From positions 1 through 45,949 of the forward strand of contig LCRX01000008.1 of NCBI GenBank assembly GCA_001004885.1: a stretch of 45,949 nt of DNA, given 5' to 3'. Below are positions 14,571 through 23,600 of this stretch, in pieces. Every line of letters starts with the position of its first letter. Positions within the stretch are counted from its first letter, which is position 1. A program made the position numbers and the translations under genes. Below the pieces are notes generated by a model. It had not been told where the DNA came from. It ran no database searches and saw nothing but the letters and a program-made list of their open reading frames with translations. The DNA is from Candidatus Magasanikbacteria bacterium GW2011_GWA2_56_11 (GTDB lineage Bacteria > Patescibacteriota > Patescibacteriia > Magasanikbacterales > UBA922).

Positions 14571-15530
14571 TTGCAGTCCTGGGAATGGGGAGAATTCCAA
14601 ACAAGCGTGGGCCACCGGGCACGCCGTTTTTTGACGGGGAGCGATCCTCAGAGCCCGGTTTTGGTTCAAGGCCTCGAACATACTCTGCCCCTCCGGGCGT
14701 CTTTTTTATATATTCCTTTCAGTCCGGCCGGAGATAACTGCCGGCCGTTGATTAAATTTTTAGAACAGGAAAGAGCCTATTGTTTTGTCCGCTGGGAGCC
14801 TGGAACCGCGGCGGGCGATACCTGGAGGCCGTCTTTTGAACGCCTGCGCACGACTAGCCACCGCCAGCCGGGCACGACTTGGGTGCTCGATCTTTCTCGT
14901 CCCGAAACGGAACTGCTCGAGGCCATGCATCCGAAAACGCGCTATAATATCCGCCTGGCCGAACGCAAGGGCGTGGCGGTGCGCGCGGAAAAAAACAGTG
15001 AAGTTTTTATCGAGCTGGCGGCCGAGACTGCTAAGCGCGACGGCTTTAAGGGCCACAGGGCGGAATATTACCGCAAAATGATCGAACTGCCTCTGGCGCG
15101 GCAGCTCGTGGCTTATTACGGAAACGAACCGATAGCGTCAAACATAAATATTGTGTTCAACGGAACCTGCACTTATCTTCATGGCGCTTCGGCGAGCCGC
15201 GGCCGGTCGGTAATGGCGCCTTATCTTTTGCAATGGCGCTCTATTTTGGAGGCCCGGTCTCTGGGATGTCGGACATACGATTTTTGGGGTATTGCTCCGG
15301 CCACTTCCGAAAATTCTGGTGCCGGTCCCGTAACCTGTTTTCATGGATTTTGCTGGCGCGCCGGCCATTCCTGGACTGGAGTAACCAGATTTAAGGTCGG
15401 ATTTGGCGGCCGGGCGATAAATTATTCAGAGCCGTTTGAAGTTCCGTTGAAGCTCACGGCGTACAGGCTGTGGCAAACGGCCAAAGCAGCCAGGGAATTT
15501 TGGGGACATTATGCGAATCATCAAAGTTGA
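14571..15530 (+). CDS. FemAB/FemX-like peptidoglycan bridge aminoacyltransferase
   Basis: Probably adds amino acids from aminoacyl-tRNA to the lipid II stem peptide in the cytoplasm. The 319 residues read show the FemABX (GNAT-like) fold: QSWEWGEF at the start, MHPKTRYNIRLAERKGV, the acceptor block IASNINIVFNGTCTYLHGAS, and the C-terminal YDFWGIAP ... GVTRFKVGFGG. The family usually has 15-20 residues before FLQSWEWGEF. Here only TTG (14571) or a rarer codon is available, and the reading frame runs upstream into the 84-base repeat, so the N-terminus may have been trimmed when the repeat arrived. The 3' end overlaps tsaC by 20 bases, so the two are translationally coupled. Confidence 0.85.
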   Translation: MQSWEWGEFQTSVGHRARRFLTGSDPQSPVLVQGLEHTLPLRASFLYIPFSPAGDNCRPLIKFLEQERAYCFVRWEPGTAAGDTWRPSFERLRTTSHRQPGTTWVLDLSRPETELLEAMHPKTRYNIRLAERKGVAVRAEKNSEVFIELAAETAKRDGFKGHRAEYYRKMIELPLARQLVAYYGNEPIASNINIVFNGTCTYLHGASASRGRSVMAPYLLQWRSILEARSLGCRTYDFWGIAPATSENSGAGPVTCFHGFCWRAGHSWTGVTRFKVGFGGRAINYSEPFEVPLKLTAYRLWQTAKAAREFWGHYANHQS

Positions 15531-16116
15531 CAATATCAGTTTTTCAGAACTAGTCTCGGCGCTTCGCCGCGGCGAGACACTGGTATACCCGACTGAGACT
15601 TGCTATGGGCTCGGCTGCGATGCCACCAACGGCGAGGCAGTCGGCCGGGTGTTTGCTATCAAGCAGCGGGTAGAAAACAAGCCTCTTTTGGTGGTGGTCC
15701 CGGATATAGCCATGATTCTTGACTATGTCGTCTGGACCCCGGCCCTGGAGCGCCTGGCGAGGAAGTATTGGCCAGGTCCGTTGACGGTAGTAACTTATCT
15801 GCAGCCGGAGGTTCGCCTGCCTGCCGGCGTAGCCGGACCCGACGGCACGATCGCCTTCCGCGTTACCAGCCACCCTGTAGCCGCCGAACTGTCGCGCGGA
15901 TTGGGCGCGCCGCTCGTCTCTACGTCGGCCAACATAAGCGGCGGAGCCAATCCTTACACCACGGAGGCTGTGCTCGAAATTTACCGGAATGCGGCCGATC
16001 AGCCGGATATTATTATTGAGGCCGGCTCGCTGTCGGAAAAAAGTCCCTCGACGATCGTCCGCGTCGAAGGCGAGAGCATAACTGTCATTCGACAGGGGGA
16101 GATCGTGGTTTCTTGA
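15511..16116 (+). CDS. tsaC: Threonylcarbamoyl-AMP synthase (TsaC/Sua5/YrdC)
   Basis: Makes threonylcarbamoyl-adenylate from threonine, bicarbonate and ATP, the first step of t6A37 formation in tRNAs reading ANN codons. The 201-residue single-domain protein has the YrdC blocks LVYPTETCYGLGCDA (residues 26-40), FAIKQRVENKPLLVVV (with the conserved K-x-R), WPGPLTVV, IAFRVTSHP and STSANISGG. It lacks the extra C-terminal Sua5 domain. It overlaps femAB. No other t6A gene is visible in this window. t6A would be needed on the tRNA-Ile(UAU) and tRNA-Lys here. Confidence 0.92.
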   Translation: MRIIKVDNISFSELVSALRRGETLVYPTETCYGLGCDATNGEAVGRVFAIKQRVENKPLLVVVPDIAMILDYVVWTPALERLARKYWPGPLTVVTYLQPEVRLPAGVAGPDGTIAFRVTSHPVAAELSRGLGAPLVSTSANISGGANPYTTEAVLEIYRNAADQPDIIIEAGSLSEKSPSTIVRVEGESITVIRQGEIVVS

Positions 16117-16143
16117 TTCCGCTATGAGACGTATGAACCTATA

Positions 16144-16239
16144 GCGAGTTTCCCCCTTTCACCTCAAACATAGACTGGTTTTCACGGCCCCAAAACTCGC
16201 TCCTACAGGCTCAGACATTGGTGCCGTGAAAACCAGTCT
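16144..16239 (+). repeat. Pseudoknot-like repeat, copy 2
   Basis: GCGAGTTT (16144-16151) pairs with AAACTCGC (16193-16200). AGACTGGTTTTCACGGC (16172-16188) pairs perfectly over 17 bases with 16223-16239. The first helix's 3' strand lies in the loop of the second helix, an H-type pseudoknot. It ends about 50 bases before the next gene start, same orientation as copy 1. A weak -10 (TAGAAT, 16261-16266) follows. Confidence 0.7.
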
Positions 16240-16290
16240 CTGTTTCGGCTCGACTTAGGATAGAATTGTTAATAACCCACTATCAGTCCC

Positions 16291-17448
16291 ATGTCCTCTA
16301 CCGCCGCCCGGTTTTTACTTGCAACCTCGGCCAGTCTGGCCGTTATTCTTATCGTCTGGCAGTGGTCGGCAACTGTATCGGCCGCCGAGCGGTCTGTGAC
16401 GGCGCTGGATTTAACGGCGGCAGTTCAGCCGGATCCGGAGGGCAGACTTAAGCAAAAGCGCGCCAAGCCTCCGGCTCGGGAAGTGAAGGGTCTGTATCTA
16501 ACCGCCCAATCAGCCGCCAATCAGGCGAAACGGGACGAAATAATTGACCTCGTAAACCGTACCGAACTCAACGCGGTAGTGATAGACATCAAGGATTATT
16601 CAGGCAAGATACTCTATGACAGCGATTTGGATATGGTTGAGCGCTATGGGACGGAAAGTATTGTTATAAAAGATTTGCAGTCGGTAATAAAGAAACTCCA
16701 TGAGAACGGCATTTACGTCATCGCGCGCCAAACCGTCTTCCAAGATCCGCGGCTGGCCGAGCGGTACCCGGAAGTGGCGATAAGAAACACGGCGGGCGGA
16801 ATTTGGCGGGATCGGTCCGGTTTGGCCTGGGTTGACCCGGCTAACGAAGAGGTCTGGGGCTATAACGCGGCGATAGCCTCCGAGGCCATCAGGCTGGGTT
16901 TTGACGAGATAAACTTTGATTACGTGCGTTTCCCGTCCGACGGGGATCTTTCTCGGGCGGTTTTTACCAATGGCGCCCGGCCCAATTATGAAGTTTTGCA
17001 TGATTTTTTTCGGTTTTTGAACCAAAAACTGTCGCCGAAGCCGGCTTGGATCTCGATCGACATGTTCGGTTTCGTGATGGAGAGCCACGACGGCCTGGCG
17101 ATCGGCCAGCGTCTGTCCGATGCCCTCGACGAGGTCGATTATATTTCGCCCATGATTTATCCCTCGCACTACCCAGCCGGCTATTTGGGACTGAAAAATC
17201 CGGCGGCCGCCCCGGGTACCGTAATTGAACACAGTCTCGAAAAGGGGTTGCCGCATTTTGTCGGCCGGCGGGCCCAGGCGCGGCCCTGGCTGCAGGCATT
17301 TCACCTCGGGGCCTATTACGATGCGGCCAAGATACGCGCGCAGATAGACGCCGTGGAAAGCCGCACGACAGCCGGCTGGCTTTTGTGGAACGCCGCCAAT
17401 CGCTATAGCGACGCCGGTTTGAAGCTTGAGCCGGCGGCAGAAAATTAG
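16291..17448 (+). CDS. Exported DUF4015 putative glycoside hydrolase
   Basis: A 385-residue exported protein of the DUF4015 (putative glycosyl hydrolase, TIM-barrel) family. A signal peptide or anchor occupies residues 6-33 (ARFLLATSASLAVILIVWQW ... VSA). The barrel starts at VKGLYLTAQSAAN (about 64) and includes NAVVIDIKDYSGKILYDSD, YVIARQTVFQDPRLAERYP, WVDPANEEVWGYNAAIASEA and FDEINFDYVRFPSDG. The acidic residues in NFDYVRFP and the DMFG/YISPMIYPSHY strands are candidates for catalysis by family analogy. The substrate is unknown; peptidoglycan or surface glycan is a reasonable inference from the neighbours. It is preceded by a pseudoknot-like repeat and followed after five bases by a membrane glycosyltransferase gene. 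Confidence 0.85.
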   Translation: MSSTAARFLLATSASLAVILIVWQWSATVSAAERSVTALDLTAAVQPDPEGRLKQKRAKPPAREVKGLYLTAQSAANQAKRDEIIDLVNRTELNAVVIDIKDYSGKILYDSDLDMVERYGTESIVIKDLQSVIKKLHENGIYVIARQTVFQDPRLAERYPEVAIRNTAGGIWRDRSGLAWVDPANEEVWGYNAAIASEAIRLGFDEINFDYVRFPSDGDLSRAVFTNGARPNYEVLHDFFRFLNQKLSPKPAWISIDMFGFVMESHDGLAIGQRLSDALDEVDYISPMIYPSHYPAGYLGLKNPAAAPGTVIEHSLEKGLPHFVGRRAQARPWLQAFHLGAYYDAAKIRAQIDAVESRTTAGWLLWNAANRYSDAGLKLEPAAEN

Positions 17449-17453
17449 GACTT

Positions 17454-19055
17454 ATGCCGGTTTTCCTTATGGCTGTAAATTGGATTAAACGCCATCGTTA
17501 CGCGATGGCTCTGGCGGCTATTCTTACCCTCGCCCTTTGTCTGCGTCTCTGGCGGCTGGCGGCCGCTGACTCCTATACGGACGAAGTCTTGTATGCCTTT
17601 CGCGCTATCGGCCTGGTGGATTATGATACTTCGTCCGCCCAGACCACTCCCTGGCAGTGGTTTGCCGAAGTACCCTGGTGGGCGCGTCTTTCATTCCATG
17701 ATCACCCCCTGATTTTTTTTCTGGTCGAGCACTGGTCCATATCCCTGCTGGGCGTGAATTTATGGGCGGTGCGCCTGCCATCGGTTTTGGCCGGTCTCGC
17801 GACAATTTTTTTCACTTACCTGGTTGGGCGCGAAATCTCCGGACGCCGAACCGGATTGCTGGCGGCCTTGATTCTTTCTTTCCAATCGTACCATCTCTGG
17901 GTGTCGCGTTTGGGAATTCAGGACAGTTTGGCGCTCATGTGGGTGATGGGGGCGCTTGCCGCCGCCCTGCTGGCCCGCAGAAATCCGCGATTTTGGCTTC
18001 TCGCGGGAATTTGCATCGGCCTTGGCGTGGTTACCAAGTACACCACGCTCATTGCCGTTCCCTTGGTGTGCCTAGCGGCGATTATTTACCGGGTGCCGTG
18101 GCGCCGGACGCGAGCCTGGTGGTACGGTCTGGCCCTGGTCGCCGCCCTTGTTTTGCCGAGCGTGCTGTACAACATCTTTCTTTACCGCGCGCGCGGCCAT
18201 TTTGATTTTCAAATATCGGCGGCGCTCGGACAGCATGTTCCGGAGTGGACGTTCCGCCTGGGGCGTTTGCAGGTCGGAGATCTGTCGGATCGGTTCATAA
18301 ATTTTTGGAAAGCGCTGGTTTACGCGAACAGCCAAGCCTTCAATATTTTTTCGGTACTGGCCGTGGCGTGGGCGGGTGTTTGTTCCTGGCGTCGGCCTGA
18401 GCGCGGGCTCCGGCTTCTTTTGGCCGGGCTCCTGGCCATGGGGCTCTGGTTTTTGGCCATCGGTTCGGCTTACCGTTTCGTAGTCATGGCCGTACCCTTT
18501 TTGGCTCTGGCGGCCGCTTGTCTGTGGGCCGAGATGATTTTTTTGTCTCGGCGGCCTAGAGTTTACCTGGCTTTGTTTGCTCTCTGGTGCCTGTGGGAAT
18601 TAGGTTTTTCCGTGAACACTTTTCTCCGGCCGCGGCCGTGGGGACCGGTATTTGTTACCCAGGCGCGCATTAACGAAGAAACCAGGAATTACGGTTTTAA
18701 TCAGTTGGACACTTTTTTGTCGGCCGAGCTCGCCGGAAGTTTGAGCTATTTAATAGGCGATCCGGATTATAATTTTCTCGACCGTATTCTCGCCGCCGCG
18801 GTGAGGCGGCAGAAAGAGGCCGGAGCCGCGCCGCGGTCTCTCGTCATCGTATACGATAACCGTCTTAATTTTTTGGCCAGCCTCTGGACGCTTGACCGGC
18901 ATCTCCTGTACGAAGGCTGGCCAGTTATGGACGAGAACTTTTTTTCGCAGCTGACTGGCGCCGAGCGCGAAGAGTACTATCGCCGCCAAGGGGCAAAAGA
19001 ATTTATCTATATCGCCGCCGCCGGACCTCAGGTTTTGCGCTCCGGCATCATTTAA
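17454..19055 (+). CDS. PMT/ArnT-type membrane glycosyltransferase
   Basis: A 533-residue polytopic membrane enzyme of the dolichyl-phosphate-mannose mannosyltransferase-like (GT39/GT83, PMT_2) group, which moves a sugar from a polyprenyl-phosphate donor to protein or lipid on the outer face. About eleven hydrophobic segments are visible. The first extracytoplasmic loop has the acidic D-E pair after the first helix (ADSYTDEVLYAFRAIG, about residues 37-52) typical of catalytic loops in this superfamily, and LSFHDHPLIFFLVEHW follows as a second loop block. The C-terminal 120 residues are soluble. It is co-transcribed with the DUF4015 gene (five-base gap) and ksgA. Acceptor unknown. Confidence 0.83.
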   Translation: MPVFLMAVNWIKRHRYAMALAAILTLALCLRLWRLAAADSYTDEVLYAFRAIGLVDYDTSSAQTTPWQWFAEVPWWARLSFHDHPLIFFLVEHWSISLLGVNLWAVRLPSVLAGLATIFFTYLVGREISGRRTGLLAALILSFQSYHLWVSRLGIQDSLALMWVMGALAAALLARRNPRFWLLAGICIGLGVVTKYTTLIAVPLVCLAAIIYRVPWRRTRAWWYGLALVAALVLPSVLYNIFLYRARGHFDFQISAALGQHVPEWTFRLGRLQVGDLSDRFINFWKALVYANSQAFNIFSVLAVAWAGVCSWRRPERGLRLLLAGLLAMGLWFLAIGSAYRFVVMAVPFLALAAACLWAEMIFLSRRPRVYLALFALWCLWELGFSVNTFLRPRPWGPVFVTQARINEETRNYGFNQLDTFLSAELAGSLSYLIGDPDYNFLDRILAAAVRRQKEAGAAPRSLVIVYDNRLNFLASLWTLDRHLLYEGWPVMDENFFSQLTGAEREEYYRRQGAKEFIYIAAAGPQVLRSGII

Positions 19056-19083
19056 AGAGCGGCGGCCGGCAGGCACCGCCATT

Positions 19084-19953
19084 ATGGACTCTCGTTTATT
19101 GCAGCCGTCTTATATCAAAGAACTTTGCCGGCGCTATGGATTTTCGCCGCAAAAAAGTCTGGGACAGAATTATCTTGTCTCCGCTTTGCCGGTGAATGCC
19201 ATGATCGCGGCAGGCGAACTGACGCCGGATGATACGGTGATAGAAATCGGTCCGGGCTTCGGCGTTTTGACGCTCGCGCTCTCGCCTCTGGTCCGCCGGG
19301 TGGTGGCCTTTGAAATTGAACAGACTCTGAGGCCGTATTGGGAGGAGCGGTGCCGGGAATACCCCAATATCACAGTCATTTGGGGTGAGGCTATTTACGA
19401 GCTGGCTAAATATCAATCCGAGCTCCGCGGGCTGCGTTCGTATAAGGTGCTCGCGAATTTGCCCTATCAGATAACTTCCTACGCCCTGCGGACCGTGCTT
19501 GAACTTGAACCGCCGCCGGAGAGGGCGGTGGTCATGGTACAGCGCGAAGTAGCCGACCGACTCTCGGCCGGCCCCGGCGACATGAGCCTCCTTTCCGCTT
19601 CAGTGCAGTATTATGGGCAGCCCAGAATAACCGCGAGAGTACCGCGCGGTTCTTTTTGGCCACCGCCGCAGGTTGACTCGGCGATAGTAGCCATCGGCGG
19701 TATTGAAAAACGGCGTTCTGAAATCCGGTGCTCGGGAGTGGAACCGGCGGTTTTTTTCCGTTATATCCGAGCCGGCTTTGGCCATAAACGGAAGCAGCTG
19801 GCGAAAAATATCGCCGCGCAGTTGGCGCCCGATCCGGAGACGGTTAAAAAAGCGTTGCGGGCGCTCTCGCGCCCGGAGACAGTCCGGGCGGAGGAGCTGA
19901 GCGTGGGGGAGTGGCTGGAGCTGATCACGCTCCTCGAGGCTGCCGGCAGATAA
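19084..19953 (+). CDS. rsmA: 16S rRNA dimethyladenosine transferase RsmA (KsgA)
   Basis: Dimethylates the two adjacent adenosines (A1518/A1519 in E. coli numbering) of the 3' terminal hairpin of 16S rRNA during 30S assembly. The 289-residue protein has the SAM-binding block VIEIGPGFGVLTLAL (motif I), the acidic residue in VVAFEIE, the catalytic N-L-P-Y motif in VLANLPYQITS, and the C-terminal helical domain with AGFGHKRKQLAKNIA. QKSLGQNYLV near the N-terminus is the usual KsgA start block. It follows the glycosyltransferase after 28 bases; the downstream gene has its own promoter. Confidence 0.95.
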   Translation: MDSRLLQPSYIKELCRRYGFSPQKSLGQNYLVSALPVNAMIAAGELTPDDTVIEIGPGFGVLTLALSPLVRRVVAFEIEQTLRPYWEERCREYPNITVIWGEAIYELAKYQSELRGLRSYKVLANLPYQITSYALRTVLELEPPPERAVVMVQREVADRLSAGPGDMSLLSASVQYYGQPRITARVPRGSFWPPPQVDSAIVAIGGIEKRRSEIRCSGVEPAVFFRYIRAGFGHKRKQLAKNIAAQLAPDPETVKKALRALSRPETVRAEELSVGEWLELITLLEAAGR

Positions 19954-19987
19954 ACGCCGGGCAAGAGCCACTTATCCTCCGGCTTAA

Positions 19988-20016
19988 TTGTTGTCCGGAG
20001 CGTGATTTGGTATACT
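19988..20016 (+). promoter_or_regulatory. Promoter with extended -10
   Basis: TTGTTG (19988-19993), 17 bases, TATACT (20011-20016) preceded by TG at 20008-20009. The start at 20035 is about 12 bases past the expected transcription start. It drives the two-gene unit ending at 29320. Confidence 0.65.
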
Positions 20017-20034
20017 GATACCATCCTGTCGGCT

Positions 20035-20682
20035 ATGAATGAACTCCAACCGACTCACAGCTTCTCTCGCGAGCAGAAGATCGGCTTTATCTTTATGCTC
20101 ATTTTTGCTATACTCACGGTCAGTCTGGGCGCGTTGCAGTTGCGCAATACCATTTATGGCCCGTTCGTGATCAAACTGGCCGGGCGCACCGGTCTTGACA
20201 CGCTATTATCCGACGAAGACGCCCGGCTGGCGGCTATCGACACGGACCAAGACGGCATTAATGATTACAACGAAATAAAATTGTACGAAACAAGCGCCTA
20301 CCTGCCCGATACGGATTCCGACGGCATTGGCGACAAACAAGAAATCGAAGCCGGCACTGATCCGCTATGCCCCGAAGGCGCCGATTGCGCCGCCGAGAGC
20401 GAACTGCCGCCCGGCGCCACTTCCTCGCCCTTTGTCTCGCCGCTCCAGTCATCGGTGATTACCCCCGGCGATATTCTCGGCACCGGCTCGGCGCCGTCCG
20501 CGGCTGCCAGCACTTCGTTTGATATTACGTCCCTGGTGGACAACCCGGCCGACCTGCGCGCTTTGATTCTCGCGAGCGGCAAAATTGATCCTCAAGAGCT
20601 TGACAAAATAGACGACGCGACACTGGTCAAATTGGCCAAAGACCTGTTAAACCAATCCCAGACTGGGTCTAGCCCGCAATAG
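20035..20682 (+). CDS. Membrane-anchored thrombospondin type 3 repeat protein
   Basis: A 215-residue protein with one membrane helix near the N-terminus (about residues 15-36, IGFIFMLIFAILTVSLGALQL) and an exported part. At about 65-105 are two aspartate-rich calcium-binding repeats of the thrombospondin type 3/EF-hand-loop kind: DTDQDGINDYNE and DTDSDGIGDKQE followed by AGTDPL. A two-cysteine linker, a serine/proline/glycine-rich stretch and a short helical tail follow. Such repeats are structural and bind calcium; I know no specific role here. I chose ATG 20035 (MNELQ) because an upstream in-frame start lies inside the promoter. It ends ten bases before the giant exported protein gene, so the two are co-transcribed. 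Confidence 0.75.
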   Translation: MNELQPTHSFSREQKIGFIFMLIFAILTVSLGALQLRNTIYGPFVIKLAGRTGLDTLLSDEDARLAAIDTDQDGINDYNEIKLYETSAYLPDTDSDGIGDKQEIEAGTDPLCPEGADCAAESELPPGATSSPFVSPLQSSVITPGDILGTGSAPSAAASTSFDITSLVDNPADLRALILASGKIDPQELDKIDDATLVKLAKDLLNQSQTGSSPQ

Positions 20683-20692
20683 GGTACTATCT

Positions 20693-23600
20693 ATGTTTCG
20701 TCTTTTTACCCCCAAGAGACGCCGATTGGCGGCTATCGCCCTGGCGGCCCTGGTTATCGGTGTTGAGGTCGGGGTGTCGCTGCTGCGGCCGGAGCGCGCT
20801 TATGCTGTCGGCGCTCCGGACGTCGTGGCCGCCCTCACCGGCAAATGGAGTTCGGACAAGATCGCCGAAGGTTTGCTGGCGAGCACCTTGGGCGCGCTCG
20901 TGAACGGGGTATCCTATTTCATGCGTAAATTGGCCTATGACGGGGCGCAATACATCGCTTCCGGCGGCAAAGGGCAGGGGGCGTTGGCGTTCCAGGACGG
21001 GTTTGGGAAATACCTGCAAAATGAAATCGGCAACAGCGTTGCCTCGGCGGTAGACGAATTCGGCAAGCCGTTCGGACTGAATTTGTGCACGCCGCCGGAT
21101 GTTAATTTGCAAATATACCTGCAGGTGGGTATCCGCCGGCTTTACGCCGACCCCACGCTTGCGGGCAAGGGCGGACCGCAGCCCAACTGTACCTGGCAGC
21201 AGTTCAGCGACAGCTGGGGCGACCTGTCGGTCGAAAGTATCGCCGAGTCCGGGCGGGACGTGGTTTCACAAAGTTTCGCCAATGCCCTGCGCGTCAACCA
21301 GAGCGATTTTGGCGTTGCGCTGGGGTTTGCCGGCCAGGTGGACCGGCTGGTCGCCCAGGGTCAAGTGGGGGCCGATCGCGCCCGGCTCGAGGGCATGGGC
21401 TTTAAGTCGCTCACCGACCTTATCTCCGGAGATATCAAAACGCCGGCCACTATTATCCAGGAAGAGACCAAGGCCCTGACGGCCAAACATCAGGGAGAGA
21501 TCACCGCCGGCCAAATAGCCGGCATATACGGCGCCGGCATGTGGCAGGTAATACCCTCGGCCGCCAGCGTTTTTTTGAATACTTTGGTGTCGCAGGTGTT
21601 GCAGAATATGATGACCGACGGCTTGCTGCCTTCTCAGGCCAGCGTCGTCGAGAGCGGTACGGGCGACGTAGTACGTGAGTATTCCGGTGTTATCAATAAA
21701 AACCGCTTCGCCGCGGCGAATGCCTTTAACTTTCTTTTTACGGCCGTGCCGGCACAACAGCTGGATGATTACGCTTTGATCGAAGAGTACAACAACTGTC
21801 CCGATGTTCCGGGCATTAATAACTGTGTGGCCGATGCCGGTCTACTTCAGGCCGTCAAATTGTCGCGTACCGGTACGCCCTTGACTATTCAGGAGGCGAT
21901 GGACAAAACATTATTGCGCGAGGACTGGCCCCTTATTCCGCCGACCAGAGAGGACCTTAACGAGGATTTACGTCGCTGTTTTCTTAAGGGTTACTGCTAT
22001 TCGAATATTCAAAAATTGCGCAAAGTGCGCATCTTGCCGCTTGGCTTCGAAGTTGCCGCTCTAAAGGCCGATCCAGACCAGCTCCAAAATTGGACGCTTG
22101 GAAATATCGTTCGGGGATTCGAGCAGTGCGCTCAGAGCGGCCAACCTGATCCCAAATTTCCGTTTTGTCATCTTATAGACCCTAATTGGGTTATTCGTTT
22201 GCCGGAATCGCGCTGTGAATCAAAGGTTTTTGGTCCGAGTCTACTGAGCAGTAACAACCCGGCGCGTCGCGAAGAGTGCGTGGATATCTCTACCTGTATT
22301 GCCGAGGATAGCCAGGGCCAGTGCGTTGGGGACTATGGTTACTGTCTCAAAGAAAAAAATGTCTGGGCGATCGAAGCTAAGTCGTGCCCAGCTGAATATG
22401 GGACCTGCACCACTTACATCAACGATAAGGACGGCGGCCTAGCCTCGTATCTGTCCCGTACTGTGGAATACGGCGAGTGTACCCCGGAATCAGTCGGCTG
22501 CCGCGCTTACAGCGCCGAGCAGGTGAACGGGGAGTGGGTTAAAAGCGGCGTTCAGTTTAGCTTGGCAGCCAAGCGCCAGGGCCGGCCCCAGGCTTTATTC
22601 TTCAATGATGCCGCCAAGAGCTATCAAAACCAATGTTCACCGTCATCCGAGGGCTGCGGAGCTTTTTACCAAGTTTTGCCCGGCGGGCAAAAAGGCTCTC
22701 TTTTGGCACATGATCTGCGCAAGGCGCCGGATTACCTGTACAGCCAGTGTTACGACATGGATTTGGCCACCATCCCGGTCGAGTGGCCGAAGAGCCAGGC
22801 CGATATCGCGAAGCTCGATAACCGTCCGGGCGCGGAATCGTGCCTAAACTTTGCCCGGGCCTGTACCCCGGACGAGTCCGGTTGCGAGGCGTTTACGCCC
22901 CAGGACGAAAATAGCGGCCCGGCCGTTACGGGCGTGGTCGGCGCCAACGAGTGCGCTCCCGCCTGCGTCGGTTACGACACCTTTAAGCAAGAGGCGAGCG
23001 ATTTTGAACCGGCTAAGTTTCCCCTCCACTTCGTGGCCTCTGACGGGTCTTCCTGCCCGGCAGATTACGTCGGGTGCAGCGAATTCACCAATATCGAAGC
23101 CGCTGTCCAGGGCGGAGAGAGTTTGCGCTATTACAGTGGTATCCAGTATTGCCAAAAGCCGACGGGGCAAAATGAAAGCACTTACTACTCGTGGGAGGGC
23201 ACGGCCAAAGAAGGCTACGTGCTAAAGATCCACAAGATGCTTCCGGTCAACCAAAAGGAGCGCGAGTACCTGCTTAGCCTGCAGTTTGACGGCGTATACG
23301 CGTCGGCCGTGGACCAGTCTTTCCCGGTAGGTTCCCCGGCTTACGCGGATGACAGCCCCGAGGCTCTCGCCGCCGCCCACGACGACTGTAACCAGTATAA
23401 TTACCAGATCGCCCTCAATAACCCGCATGATCCGGCGGCGGCCGCGGCCAATTGCCGGGCGCTCTACAATGACGAGGGTACTGTCTTTTACCGTTTGTCG
23501 GGCCAGACCGTAACCGTGTCGCCGCTGTGTCTGACGCTGCGCAAAACCGAGACCAATCTGTATCCGGACGGCAATATCAAAACAGCGGCCATGTGCGCCG

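Noticed and set aside
14465-16239. femAB-tsaC as cargo of a composite transposon bounded by the two repeats
   Set aside because: No transposase, terminal inverted repeats or target duplication; both copies sit at gene 5' ends, so a regulatory or dispersed repeat fits better.
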